Shown one piece after another: positions 26,352 to 34,843 of a DNA stretch of 64,000 nucleotides. The stretch's first letter is position 1; every line of letters begins with the position of its first letter. The notes under the pieces are model-generated. The model was given only the letters and a program-made list of their open reading frames with translations. It had not been told where the DNA came from and made no database searches. A program made the position numbers and the translations under genes. Source of the DNA: Calothrix sp. NIES-2100 (GTDB lineage: Bacteria > Cyanobacteriota > Cyanobacteriia > Cyanobacteriales > Nostocaceae); NCBI RefSeq assembly GCF_002368195.1, contig NZ_AP018178.1:8576645-8640644 (forward strand). Direction: 5' to 3'.

Positions 26352-26465
26352 GGGGCAGGGAGGGGAGTGGGGGAAGGGGGGAAGGGGGGAAGGGGGACAA
26401 GGGAGATAAATAAGAAATATCCAATGCCCAATGCCCCATGCCCCATGCCCCATGCCCCATGCCCA
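26349..26465 (+). repeat. GGGGGAA and CCCCATG arrays
   Basis: After the UPF0182 stop, a purine array (GGGGAAGGGGGGAAGG type, about 26352-26405) and a CCCCATG array (about 26421-26463) follow each other, the same arrangement as downstream of tal. Confidence 0.85.
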
Positions 26466-26595
26466 ATATTAATGAAAATTATTGCTTATTAAGGTGAAAA
26501 AAGGGCATATAATCTGTAAAAAATCAGGTTTTATGCCGCTTTTTTTGCGCTTAGTTTCCGATTTATAGTTTACAAAATTTCAAATACCAAGAACA

Positions 26596-27237
26596 ATGAA
26601 AAATTTCCTACCATTGTTACTAAGTGTAGCTTTAGTTAGTAACACTGTTGCTTGTAGTAAGCCAAGCGATCGCACTGCTAATACCACTAATTCTACTCAA
26701 ACCACCAATACCAGTACTAATACTCAAACATCACCAGTATCCATCCCAGCAAATACCAATCTAGATACAGTTCTTCAACAAGAGTTATCAACTGGTAAAA
26801 ATACTAATAATGAGCGCTTTAGTCTTCGGGTCAAAGACTCTGTAAAGGGTGTAAAACCTGACTTAAAAGATGCTGTAATTCAAGGACATTTAGAAAATGT
26901 AGTCAAAGCAGCCAAAGGGACAAAAGCTAAGTTAAATCTAGTTTTTGATGAAATTACCTTCAAAAATGGCGAAACTTATCCCATTGATGCGGCTTTAGTA
27001 AATACTCAGGTAGAAACAAAAACTAAAGGCAAATTCATTCAGAATGCTGGACTAATTTTAGGCGGAGCTGTTGCAGGTCATTTTATCGGCAAAAAAACCA
27101 ATGTGAAACATGGTGGTTTAGCGGGTGCTGCTGCTGCGAGTGCTTATGTTTTATCTAGTCCTGGTGGTGAAGTAGTTCTCAAAAAAGGCACAAAAGTTAA
27201 GCTGAAGCTCAAATCTGCTCTTAACAATCCGCAATAA
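26596..27237 (+). CDS. putative lipoprotein with glycine-zipper segment
   Basis: A 213-aa protein. The signal peptide MKNFLPLLLSVALVSNTVAC ends in a lipobox with Cys20, so it is likely lipid-anchored. A Thr/Asn-rich linker (residues 25-55) follows, then a mixed region (FSLRVKDSVKGVKPD, LNLVFDEITFKNGETYPIDA). A small-residue hydrophobic segment LILGGAVAGHFIGKK and GGLAGAAAASAYVL resembles a glycine zipper and may touch the membrane. The tail ends in a Lys-rich strand. I do not know its function. Confidence 0.8.
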   Translation: MKNFLPLLLSVALVSNTVACSKPSDRTANTTNSTQTTNTSTNTQTSPVSIPANTNLDTVLQQELSTGKNTNNERFSLRVKDSVKGVKPDLKDAVIQGHLENVVKAAKGTKAKLNLVFDEITFKNGETYPIDAALVNTQVETKTKGKFIQNAGLILGGAVAGHFIGKKTNVKHGGLAGAAAASAYVLSSPGGEVVLKKGTKVKLKLKSALNNPQ

Positions 27238-27425
27238 AAAGTAATCAATAATAACTGCTGTCACGGAAACACAAAGGCGCACTGGCTTACTGCTGTGCGT
27301 CTACAGTTGTTCAAAACTACGAACTCATTCTCGATTGAATTTTGTTAAATTTGAGGTTGAGATGAGACATCAAGCAGCAAAAAGTGACTAAAAAACTGTA
27401 CCGTAGTGGACTGCTGTCAAGTCCA

Positions 27426-27974
27426 ATGCTGTTCCATTGGATAATTAAGGCATTAGGGATAGCGATCGCACTTTGCTTAACCGGATGTGACCAAGCGATC
27501 GAGTATTTACCACCCTTACCCAACATTGAAATACCATCCAAACAGCCGCCACAACCGCCACAACCTGCTCAAACGCCCCAAACTGCCGAAATTGAATCAC
27601 AAGTTCGCTCTTCAATCAACCAAGTACGCCAAAAAAATAGACTTCAATCCTTAAAAAATAATGAAAAATTGGCGCAGGTAGCCAGAAACTACAGCCGCCA
27701 AATGATAGAAAAAAACTTTTTCAGCCATACCGGAGTTGATGGTAGCACACTCTCTCAAAGAGTCAGCGCTGGGAAAATCTCCTATTGGATAGTGGGAGAA
27801 AACTTATTTAGAAGTAAAAATATTCCTCAGCCTGTATCAGCAGCAGTTGAAGGTTGGTTAAAAAGTCCCGGACACCGAGAAAATATTCTCCGTCCGGTGT
27901 TTAGAGAAACAGGTGTGGGAGTGTGGCGCAAAGGTAATACCTACGTAATTACTCAGTTATTTTTGCGGGGTTAA
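27426..27974 (+). CDS. CAP-domain (SCP/PR1-like) lipoprotein
   Basis: A 182-aa protein if started at ATG 27426, which gives a good signal peptide with lipobox IALCLTGC (Cys21). A GTG start at 27384 is also possible and adds 14 residues. A Pro/Gln-rich linker is followed by a CAP domain: VRSSINQVRQKNRLQSL, FFSHTGVDGSTLSQRV, VGENLF, and VEGWLKSPGHRENIL with the conserved Ser-Pro-Gly-His-Arg turn. The His and Glu residues typical of the CAP cleft are present. Bacterial CAP proteins are extracytoplasmic, and their activity is mostly unknown. Confidence 0.88.
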   Translation: MLFHWIIKALGIAIALCLTGCDQAIEYLPPLPNIEIPSKQPPQPPQPAQTPQTAEIESQVRSSINQVRQKNRLQSLKNNEKLAQVARNYSRQMIEKNFFSHTGVDGSTLSQRVSAGKISYWIVGENLFRSKNIPQPVSAAVEGWLKSPGHRENILRPVFRETGVGVWRKGNTYVITQLFLRG

Positions 27975-28021
27975 CTACAATCTCCCCATCATTATCTGTT
28001 GATCCATTGGAACAACTACTA

Positions 28022-28450
28022 TTAGTATCTGCTACTGGGTAAAATGAGAATATCTATCATTTCACCCACAACTAAGCCCAATACTGCTAATACTGTTAAA
28101 ATCAAAAATGAATCTAGTTTCCTAAAACCTGCAAAACGCATTTCTAAATCTGCTAAAAACGTCGTTGCTAATGGGATGAGGAAAAGACTGTATATTATTG
28201 ACCAAGTTGCAATAGTACCAATCGAGATACTTAAAAATAAGATAATTACTAAAGTTTGAGAGCCAAAAGTCAACAACCTCTCTAACCAAGAGATACTTTT
28301 TCTCGCGATAGCTATAGCTACACCAGCGATAAAACCTCCCGCCAACCAAATAATGTGATGAGCAGCAAGATACCATCCTAAAAGTGTATAAGCTAGCCAA
28401 AGTAATGCCAAAGGCATCCAGGGCATCGTGTTGTCAAAGTTTATATTCAT
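28022..28450 (-). CDS. small integral membrane protein
   Basis: A 142-aa protein with four likely membrane helices (LALLWLAYTLLGWYLAAHHI, GGFIAGVAIAIA, LVIILFLSISIGTIATWSII, FLILTVLAVLGLVVG). An ADLEMRFAGFRKLD loop lies between helices three and four. I do not recognise the family. It is convergent with the CAP-domain gene (48-nt gap). Confidence 0.7.
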   Translation of the reverse strand: MNINFDNTMPWMPLALLWLAYTLLGWYLAAHHIIWLAGGFIAGVAIAIARKSISWLERLLTFGSQTLVIILFLSISIGTIATWSIIYSLFLIPLATTFLADLEMRFAGFRKLDSFLILTVLAVLGLVVGEMIDILILPSSRY

Positions 28451-29086
28451 ATCTATTTACAAATTCAACTTTTGTCCAGTAATTGAACCTATCTGTTTTA
28501 GCGGTTATTCAATTACTTGACTGCCATGATAAAAATATTTTTCTTGCGTAAGTGTAGGGGAGAAAATAGTTATTATTAATCAGCAGTGAAATTGTTTATT
28601 TTCTAGACTTATATACTCAGTTCTATTCCATCTAAAAAACTGCCAGTATTACACCTGAACTATCTGTTAATTCCTATTAGAGTGTCTATATATGATAACA
28701 TAAAAACTTAGATTGGCAAATTCAACCATTGATTTATTCCTTTAGATGTATAACTATAAATAACAAGCAAAACTCTCGACAGATATACGATAACTTCTGT
28801 TTTGCTAAACCTATAATTGAAGCCTTGCATTTTCAAACTTTAACAAGCCAGTACGAGATTTATCAAACTTAGTTTAAATTAGTAAAGATTTTTAATGATT
28901 TGCCACACATCTATTGGACAAAATCTACTGCCCCTTTGCAGATAAAACTTCTATTTGATTTTTGAAAAAATGACCTGCTAGAATCACACCTTTATTTCTC
29001 TATTCTCTGTAAAAATTTCCCTGACTCTAACCCTGTAATTTCCCGAATCAATTTGGTCAAACTAATAATAGTTAAAGGTAGATAAT
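28451..29086. other. 636-nt AT-rich gap, no gene seen
   Basis: Neither strand has a credible frame or tRNA pattern. The DNA is AT-rich with no STRR or REP unit. It holds the leader of the next gene, with a weak ribosome-binding site (TAAAGGTAG) at about 29073. I see nothing else in it. Confidence 0.5.
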
Positions 29087-29491
29087 ATGTCTATTGAGCT
29101 TATTCTACAAAAGAATCTAATTGCCGATGAAAATATTCATCAAGTAACACGAAATGATGTTAAATATGAGTCCGGCAAATCCGAGCAACCTACTAGAACC
29201 GATATTGCTATATCTTTAACTCCTTTGGCTTTGGTTATTAGTTGTATGGCTTTTTTTCTCCTTTTACGCAAACATCAAACATCAACAGATCATAAAAAAA
29301 GTTTTATCATTAATAGCTTAACTAAAGTTCCTTGTAAAAACTGTCAATATTATGCTAACAACCATTATCTTAAATGTGCAGTCAAGCCTGATATTGTGAT
29401 GACAGAAGAGGCTAAAAATTGCTCTGAATATTCACCTGATAAAAACAAATCTGTTAAGAAAAATTTATTTGGGAGAAATGATAATTCTTAG
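29087..29491 (+). CDS. single-helix membrane protein with Cys cluster
   Basis: A 134-aa protein with one membrane helix at about residues 45-62 (LTPLALVISCMAFFLLL). The C-terminal part has Cys residues in VPCKNCQYYANNHYLKCAVK and AKNCSEYSP, a C-x2-C...C...C set that could bind a metal or make disulfides. I recall similar CxxCxYY-type short proteins in Nostocales but no function. It stands alone. Confidence 0.7.
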   Translation: MSIELILQKNLIADENIHQVTRNDVKYESGKSEQPTRTDIAISLTPLALVISCMAFFLLLRKHQTSTDHKKSFIINSLTKVPCKNCQYYANNHYLKCAVKPDIVMTEEAKNCSEYSPDKNKSVKKNLFGRNDNS

Positions 29492-29900
29492 TAAACTCCA
29501 GCTTGGCTTCCCCAAGCTAGTAGTTCACCACATAAGTTATGACAGGTTGCGAGGTGTCAGATCCCCGACTTCTTGAAGAAGTCGGGGATCTCGCAGCCCA
29601 GGAAAATTAATGCGATAGACTACTAGGTAGCTATCGGTGGATTTGGCGATGTCTAACGACGCACTTTATTCTGATTTTTCCGGGTTTACAGGCCAGAACT
29701 AGAATTATTTACATATCTGTAGCAAAAATTATTATTTTAAATTTCAACTATTCTGACCGTTGATGGTATAATGCTCAAAATCATTGGTCTCAAAAGCCAG
29801 AATTTAATTTTTGCAGTCGTAATTGTTAGCCCAATAAAAATTTAACCTTTCCGAACGAAAACCCTTTTAAACAAGGGCTATTTTTCAGCAATTTATACCT
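29492..29900. repeat. gap with AGATCCCCGAC palindrome
   Basis: A near-perfect 33-nt palindrome at 29559-29591 (AGATCCCCGACTTCTT, one G, then the reverse complement) is followed by CGCAG and AAAATTAATG. The same palindrome is at 38274-38306 and half of it at 45392-45410. No gene is seen. A TATAAT at about 29768 may be a -10 box for the next small gene. Confidence 0.75.
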
Positions 29901-30098
29901 ATGATTCCTACCTTAATTTTAGCTTGGATCGTATTTGCAGTATTGTGGAAAATCTTAAAAACGACTGTAAGAACTGCATTGACTATAGCGGCGATCCTAG
30001 TTTTATTACAGATAAGTTTTGGCATTACTCCCCAAGATATTTGGGATCAGATCATTAATTTGCCACAAACTTTGTCCCAGATGCGCAATGGTAAGTAA
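29901..30098 (+). CDS. small single-helix membrane protein
   Basis: A 65-aa protein: a membrane helix (LILAWIVFAVLWKIL), then TALTIAAILVLLQISFGITP, then a short polar tail. I do not recognise a function, although short proteins of this pattern are common in cyanobacteria. A strong terminator overlaps its stop codon, which supports it as a real transcription unit. Confidence 0.65.
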   Translation: MIPTLILAWIVFAVLWKILKTTVRTALTIAAILVLLQISFGITPQDIWDQIINLPQTLSQMRNGK

Positions 30099-30135
30099 GA
30101 AAGATGAAGGATGCATCCTTCATCTTTCTTATTTA
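30097..30135 (+). terminator. strong intrinsic terminator
   Basis: A perfect 34-nt palindrome at 30097-30130 (AAGAAAGATGAAGGATG and its reverse complement) overlaps the TAA of the small membrane protein and is followed by ATTT. It may work in both directions. Confidence 0.85.
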
Positions 30136-30207
30136 GGCGATTTACAGGAATAAATATACCGCCGCCGTTGGTTTCGACTTCTGGTATTTTCTTTCTCGGA
30201 AATCACC

Positions 30208-30705
30208 TTATTTATGTAATGTGGAAATCTTTGCTAGTGCATCCTTGACACTTGCAGGTAACTGGCGCATGATTTTACCTCTTTGGCGATCTAATGCGAC
30301 TAAAGTCACTTTGGCGGTGGTATACAACTGTTGTTCATCAGTTGAAACAATCGCATAATCCCAGTTGATTCGCACACCAGTCACATCAGCCATGCGTGTT
30401 TTGACTAAAACTGCCGTACTTAATGGAATAGCACGATGATAACGCAGGGAAAGTTCTACAACTTGTAAATCACAGCCTAAATCTACTAAATCGGCATACT
30501 CAATCCCAATAGATCGCAAGCATTCTATCCTTGCTTCTTCCATCCAAGCTATATAAGTACCATGCCAGACAACGCCTGCATAATCGGTATGGTGAGGTTG
30601 CACTCTGACAGGATAGGCAAACCAATTGTCAAATGCATGATTTAATGGACTGTCAATGGCACTAGTTGGTGGTAGTTCTGGTTGACTTGGTTTTCCTCGT
30701 GACAT
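30208..30705 (-). CDS. acyl-CoA thioesterase, hotdog fold
   Basis: A 165-aa protein. VQPHHTDYAGVVWHGTYIAW holds the Asp and the HGTY segment of the 4-hydroxybenzoyl-CoA thioesterase/YbgC group, and MEEARIECLRSIGI is the usual long helix. Strands VVELSLRYHRAIPL, VKTRMADVTGVRINWDYAIV complete the hotdog. An N-terminal extension of ~25 residues (Pro/Ser-rich) is present. It should hydrolyse a CoA thioester, with substrate unknown. Sequence differs from the cyanobacterial DHNA-CoA thioesterase as I recall it. Confidence 0.85.
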   Translation of the reverse strand: MSRGKPSQPELPPTSAIDSPLNHAFDNWFAYPVRVQPHHTDYAGVVWHGTYIAWMEEARIECLRSIGIEYADLVDLGCDLQVVELSLRYHRAIPLSTAVLVKTRMADVTGVRINWDYAIVSTDEQQLYTTAKVTLVALDRQRGKIMRQLPASVKDALAKISTLHK

Positions 30706-30832
30706 TGTTAAATTTATCAGTACGTATGAATGTACATCTTATAGATTATGCCTTGTCAAAGCACAATCTTTCTCAATGTAGATAAAAAGCTACAGGTGCG
30801 ACCGAGAAGCCGCAGGTTCCGTTTCTGTTATA

Positions 30833-30943
30833 ATAGTATAAATATATTGAAATGCTGAGTTAGCTTTGCTCACTCAGGATGATCAAAATACGGTAATTTA
30901 TTAATCTCAGATTTACGCTCCCAAAAATTGGGGGTGTTTTGTT
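30833..30943 (+). promoter_or_regulatory. promoter and leader of TPR-CHAT gene
   Basis: TATAAT at about 30838 is a good -10 box. The leader then carries CTGAGT...ACTCAG inverted arms (about 30856-30880) and CCCAAAAATTGGG directly followed by GGTGTTTTGTT just before the ATG. The second hairpin is terminator-like and might attenuate expression; this is inference. Confidence 0.4.
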
Positions 30944-33013
30944 ATGCGGTATTATTTTCAGCTATACAGTATTGTTGTGACTACTCTTGTGATTTTGCTT
31001 TCTGGGTGTACTTCCCCTGGAAACAAACAGGTAAATACAAATGTCAGCACACAGCAAAATTCTCCAGCAAACACTCAGTCTTCAGTTAATAATCAGCCAG
31101 CATCTCAAATCAGATTGCTCAATGAAGAAGCGGTGAAAATCTCTGAGCAAGGTGATTTAAAAGCAGCATTACAGAGATTAGAAAAAGCATTAGCCATTAG
31201 CACAGAAACGGGAGAACGTTTTTGGGAAGCGGTAACTTTGAACAATATTGGCAGAATCTACCAAAAACAAGTTAATTACTCCCAAGCACTGGCATCATAT
31301 CAGCAAGCTTTATTGATTAACAGAGAACTTGGCGATCGCGTCCAAACTGGTAAAACTTACAGTAATATCGGGTACTTGTTTGATATTCAAAACAAACCAG
31401 AATTGGCAATTTTCTTCTATAAGCATTGTCTAATTAATCGGGAAATGGCGCGGCTAAATCCATCATTGCTTTCTGCACCCCAACCCGATGCTTATAGTAT
31501 CACTGTTGCCCAAACATATCGCATTTTGGCTGACAAACTGCTGAAACAGGAACGTGTAGCCGAAGCACAACGAAGTCTGGATCTGCTGAAAGTTGAAGAA
31601 CTACAAGGGTTTCTTCAGGGGGTGCGTGGTAATGAAGGGACTGCTAAAGGTATTGATATCATCCCACCAGAAAAACCCACTAAACAAAAATTAGATCAAA
31701 CCCTGGATAATGCTGTAGAACTGGGTAAAGAATTAACAAAACTCCGGAAAATTCCCCCCGAAAAGCGATCGCCACAACAAAAACAACGGATCGAGCAATT
31801 AGTATTAACTCAGCAACAACTCTTAAAACAATTTAACGATTTTATTGCCAGTCCACCAGTCAAGTCACAGTTGGATCAAATTAGCCTCACAGCCAAGGGG
31901 CAAAATTTAAATTTGGCGAATATAAACGAACTCCGGGATAATTTGGCGAAATTACCGCAAAAATCTTTATTAATCTATCCCTTAGTGTTGCAGGATCGCT
32001 TGGAGTTGGTAGTAGTAAGTCCGGAATCTGTGCCAATTCATCGCACCGTTGCTGTCACACGGGAACAACTGAACCAGGCGATCGCAGGGTTCCGCCAAGA
32101 TTTAAAAAGTTCTCGTGCTAAAAGTGCTAAACAATCTAGCAGCCAGTTGTATAACTGGCTGATCAAACCAATAGAAAATGACATTAAACGTTCAGGTGTA
32201 ACCCAACTGATTTACGCACCAGATGACCAGTTACGCTATATTCCTTTAACTGCTTTATATGATGGCAAGCAATGGCTAATTGAGCGTTTTAGTGTCAATT
32301 ACATTACTGCGGCTAGTCTGAGTAACTTCAACACCCCACCAAAACCAAAATTCCGGGCTTTAGCTGGTGCTTTTACCAAGGGTAACTATCAAGTCCAAGT
32401 CGGCGATCAACGGCTGAATTTTTCTGGGTTAGCATTTGCTGGACAAGAAGTAGACAATATAGCCGCCACGATTCCCGGAACTCAAAAACTGATTGACCAA
32501 GCCTTCAGTCCCCAAACTACCATACCGCAAATGGATGATTATACAATTGTCCATTTAGCAACCCATGCTGCTTTTGTGGTGGGTAAACCAGAAGATTCAT
32601 TTATTTTATTTGGCAACGGCGATCGCATTCATCTCAAAGATGTAGCCAATTGGTCTTTACCGAATGTAGATTTAGTAGTGTTAAGTGCCTGTGAAACCGG
32701 CTTGGGAGGTAAATTAGGTAACGGTGAGGAAATTTTAGGGTTTGCCTACCAAATGCAAAAAACAGGCGCTAAAGCAACTATAGCCTCTTTATGGTCTGTG
32801 GATGATGGTGGTACGCAAGCATTGATGAGTGCTTTTTACACCCTATTATCCTCAGGTAAGCTCACAAAAGCTGAAGCCTTGCGACAAGCACAAGTTGCAT
32901 TAATTACCGGGAAATCCCAGGTGAAAAATCAGAATATTCCTATAGCCGCCGGTACTGGTCTGAGTCATCCCTACTATTGGGCCCCATTTATTTTGATTGG
33001 TAATGGGTTGTAA
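30944..33013 (+). CDS. TPR-CHAT lipoprotein (caspase-like protease fold)
   Basis: A 689-aa protein. The signal peptide ends in a lipobox LLSGC with Cys22. TPR motifs cover about residues 60-175 (AVTLNNIGRIYQKQVNYSQA, GKTYSNIGYLFD). A helical linker follows, then a C-terminal CHAT domain from about residue 420. The catalytic dyad is His541 in HLATHAAF and Cys583 in LSACETG, with FAYQMQKTGAKATIASLWSV after it. CHAT proteases are relatives of caspases and separase; the membrane anchor puts this one outside the cytoplasm. Both catalytic residues are present. The target is unknown. Confidence 0.92.
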   Translation: MRYYFQLYSIVVTTLVILLSGCTSPGNKQVNTNVSTQQNSPANTQSSVNNQPASQIRLLNEEAVKISEQGDLKAALQRLEKALAISTETGERFWEAVTLNNIGRIYQKQVNYSQALASYQQALLINRELGDRVQTGKTYSNIGYLFDIQNKPELAIFFYKHCLINREMARLNPSLLSAPQPDAYSITVAQTYRILADKLLKQERVAEAQRSLDLLKVEELQGFLQGVRGNEGTAKGIDIIPPEKPTKQKLDQTLDNAVELGKELTKLRKIPPEKRSPQQKQRIEQLVLTQQQLLKQFNDFIASPPVKSQLDQISLTAKGQNLNLANINELRDNLAKLPQKSLLIYPLVLQDRLELVVVSPESVPIHRTVAVTREQLNQAIAGFRQDLKSSRAKSAKQSSSQLYNWLIKPIENDIKRSGVTQLIYAPDDQLRYIPLTALYDGKQWLIERFSVNYITAASLSNFNTPPKPKFRALAGAFTKGNYQVQVGDQRLNFSGLAFAGQEVDNIAATIPGTQKLIDQAFSPQTTIPQMDDYTIVHLATHAAFVVGKPEDSFILFGNGDRIHLKDVANWSLPNVDLVVLSACETGLGGKLGNGEEILGFAYQMQKTGAKATIASLWSVDDGGTQALMSAFYTLLSSGKLTKAEALRQAQVALITGKSQVKNQNIPIAAGTGLSHPYYWAPFILIGNGL

Positions 33014-33024
33014 TTAGGGAGATT

Positions 33025-33059
33025 ATTGACTGTTGACTGTTGACTGTTGACTGTTGACT
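33025..33059 (+). repeat. heptamer array (TTGACTG)n
   Basis: About five copies of TTGACTG just after the TPR-CHAT gene stop. Confidence 0.9.
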
Positions 33060-33184
33060 AGTAATGGTGAATAGGTAATTTATGAGTCAGAACTTACTCA
33101 TAATTACCAATTCCCAATTACCACATAGCCATTGATTAGCCTCTTGTGATGGATTTTATAATGCCCCATTAGATGCCAGAATCC

Positions 33185-33532
33185 TTAATACTTCTTGGCG
33201 AGGGCTTTATTTGTTGTCGTAGAAGCTGGTGCAGCTTGCTTGACGAGATTAGCAAGTTCCTGTAACTGGTTAATCGCTTCCGCACCTTCTAGCTTCATTA
33301 ATTCGCGATCATCTCGCATTTCTGTCCAAGTAATCCCGTAGTCAGATACTAAAAACCGAATTAAATGATTATCTCCCAAGCTCACCATAAATGAAGCGCT
33401 ATTCATCTGGTCGCCGCAGGTATAACAAGACGCAGGATAACCGCGTCGCTCCAGTACTATTGCCAAGGCTTGCAGGTTCATTACCAAGTCTTGAACGAAT
33501 TGCCGATGTTGATGCGCTAGTCTCAGAAACAC
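33185..33532 (-). CDS. DUF1815 family protein
   Basis: A 115-aa protein. The sequence FLRLAHQHRQFVQDLVMNLQ, RRGYPASCYTCGDQMNSASF, VSLGDNHLIRFLVSDYGITW matches the cyanobacterial DUF1815 family as I recall it. The CYTCGD motif could be redox-active or bind a metal. Function is unknown. A Thr/Lys tail ends the protein. It has a long upstream region (about 900 nt) before the next gene. Confidence 0.82.
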   Translation of the reverse strand: MFLRLAHQHRQFVQDLVMNLQALAIVLERRGYPASCYTCGDQMNSASFMVSLGDNHLIRFLVSDYGITWTEMRDDRELMKLEGAEAINQLQELANLVKQAAPASTTTNKALAKKY

Positions 33533-34427
33533 TTTTGTCCTCCAGACACCACAGTCATTTGTGTAACTTTTATATTTTCTTTAGATTTTCTCATCCATTG
33601 GTATTGTAAACTATCCATTACAATAACCAGAAGATTACGTAGACTTTTGTTGACTACCTTGCTTAGGGTAGTGGATAACGGTTTTAAGTACCGTATCAAA
33701 GTATTCAGTTTGCAAAGTCATAATATCCGACAGAATTGCCAAATTTAAGATTGTCTTTATGCGCTTCTGTCAGGTTAGATGCTTACGAGAAGGATTCCGC
33801 TTTAAGAGTAACTCAAATTTGTCACTAGTCAACCATATAAAAGATACATATTATATTTTTCTTGACTAGTGTAGCCAAATCTTTTACAGATAAAGGCTTT
33901 GACCCTGATTTTTGTAGCCTGAATAACATAGGATAGCTTAATAAGTCAGTTTCTTCTCTGACATCTGCTTGGTATTGCCCAAGTACTTAATCCGCCGAGT
34001 TGCATTCTCCTCAATCTATGGCGTTTGGCAGATGACCGTACAACTTTGAGATTTGTTATTCCCGACAGCTGAATAATTTAACCATTTTCGATTATACATT
34101 CGGTGTATCGTGAGCTTAATGCCAAATGTAAAACCTAAAATTAATAGGTTTCATACTGAGAATAACTCGACTCAGACAACTCATGTTGCCATTTAGGCAA
34201 GTTTTCAGGACTTTTGTAGAGTATAGCGAAATTGTTGCATAAGCTACTAAATTTTTTTTTAATTATAAGTAAACGTTACACAAAATACAGAAAATTTAAT
34301 ATTTAAGCGTATTTTTGCGGTCTACCTGGAAGTTTTGCTCATTGGTTAAGCAAGTGTCAAATAGATTAGGGGCACAATAAATGTGCCCCTAATGTGTAAT
34401 TCCAGATTTACAACCAGATTGGCGGTG
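33533..34427. other. 895-nt AT-rich gap; terminator at the right end
   Basis: I see no gene or RNA that I can name. At 34365-34393, ATTAGGGGCACA and TGTGCCCCTAAT form a perfect 12-bp stem with a 5-nt loop, about 35 nt after the stop of the minus-strand DUF2839 gene; this is probably its terminator. The rest is leader and unassigned DNA. Confidence 0.6.
34365..34393 (-). terminator. terminator of DUF2839 gene
   Basis: A perfect 12-bp stem with loop ATAAA. On the minus strand it is followed by an only moderately T-rich stretch, so it could also be an RNA-stabilising hairpin. Confidence 0.7.
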
Positions 34428-34643
34428 TTAAGCAACTACTTGCCACCAACCAAAAGCAGGGCCAATAAAACGGATGGTTACCCAAGCAACAACCATACCG
34501 ACAATACCAATCCAAGCAGCACGAGTAGTCCAACTGACAAATAGTTCAGCTTGGGATTTGGAAATGGGAACCCAGGGTAAGATCCGAGTATCTTGACCGT
34601 AGTTTTCACCTAGTGTGTTTTTACGACGTTTTGCTTCACCCAT
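34428..34643 (-). CDS. DUF2839 family small membrane protein
   Basis: A 71-aa protein from MGEAKRRKNTLGENYG; the start three codons upstream is less like the family. The hallmark start MGEAKRRK, the PWVPISKSQAE segment and one or two membrane helices (AAWIGIVGMVVAWVTIRFIG) identify the cyanobacterial/plastid DUF2839 family. Function is unknown; members are small thylakoid or plasma-membrane proteins by prediction. Confidence 0.85.
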   Translation of the reverse strand: MGEAKRRKNTLGENYGQDTRILPWVPISKSQAELFVSWTTRAAWIGIVGMVVAWVTIRFIGPAFGWWQVVA

Positions 34644-34805
34644 AATCAGCAATTTAAATTTCTAATTTCATTTAAGTTTTTGGTGGAGATTGGCAGCCAT
34701 GCCTGTGGCAAGCCCTGTGGTCTACGCACTTGCCAATGACATCTGTGAGATGATGATAGCCTTTGCTATGGGGCGATCGCGCGGCGGTTGACAAAACGTA
34801 AATTG

Positions 34806-34836
34806 TCATTGGGCATTGGGCATTGGGCATTGGGCA
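34806..34836. repeat. heptamer array (CATTGGG)n
   Basis: Four copies of CATTGGG just after the stop of the helicase-like gene on the minus strand. Confidence 0.9.
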
Positions 34837-34843
34837 ATACAAA

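Noticed and set aside
28451..29086. tRNA or small RNA in the 636-nt gap
   Set aside because: No T-loop or acceptor pairing was seen by eye; a covariance search would be needed to say more.
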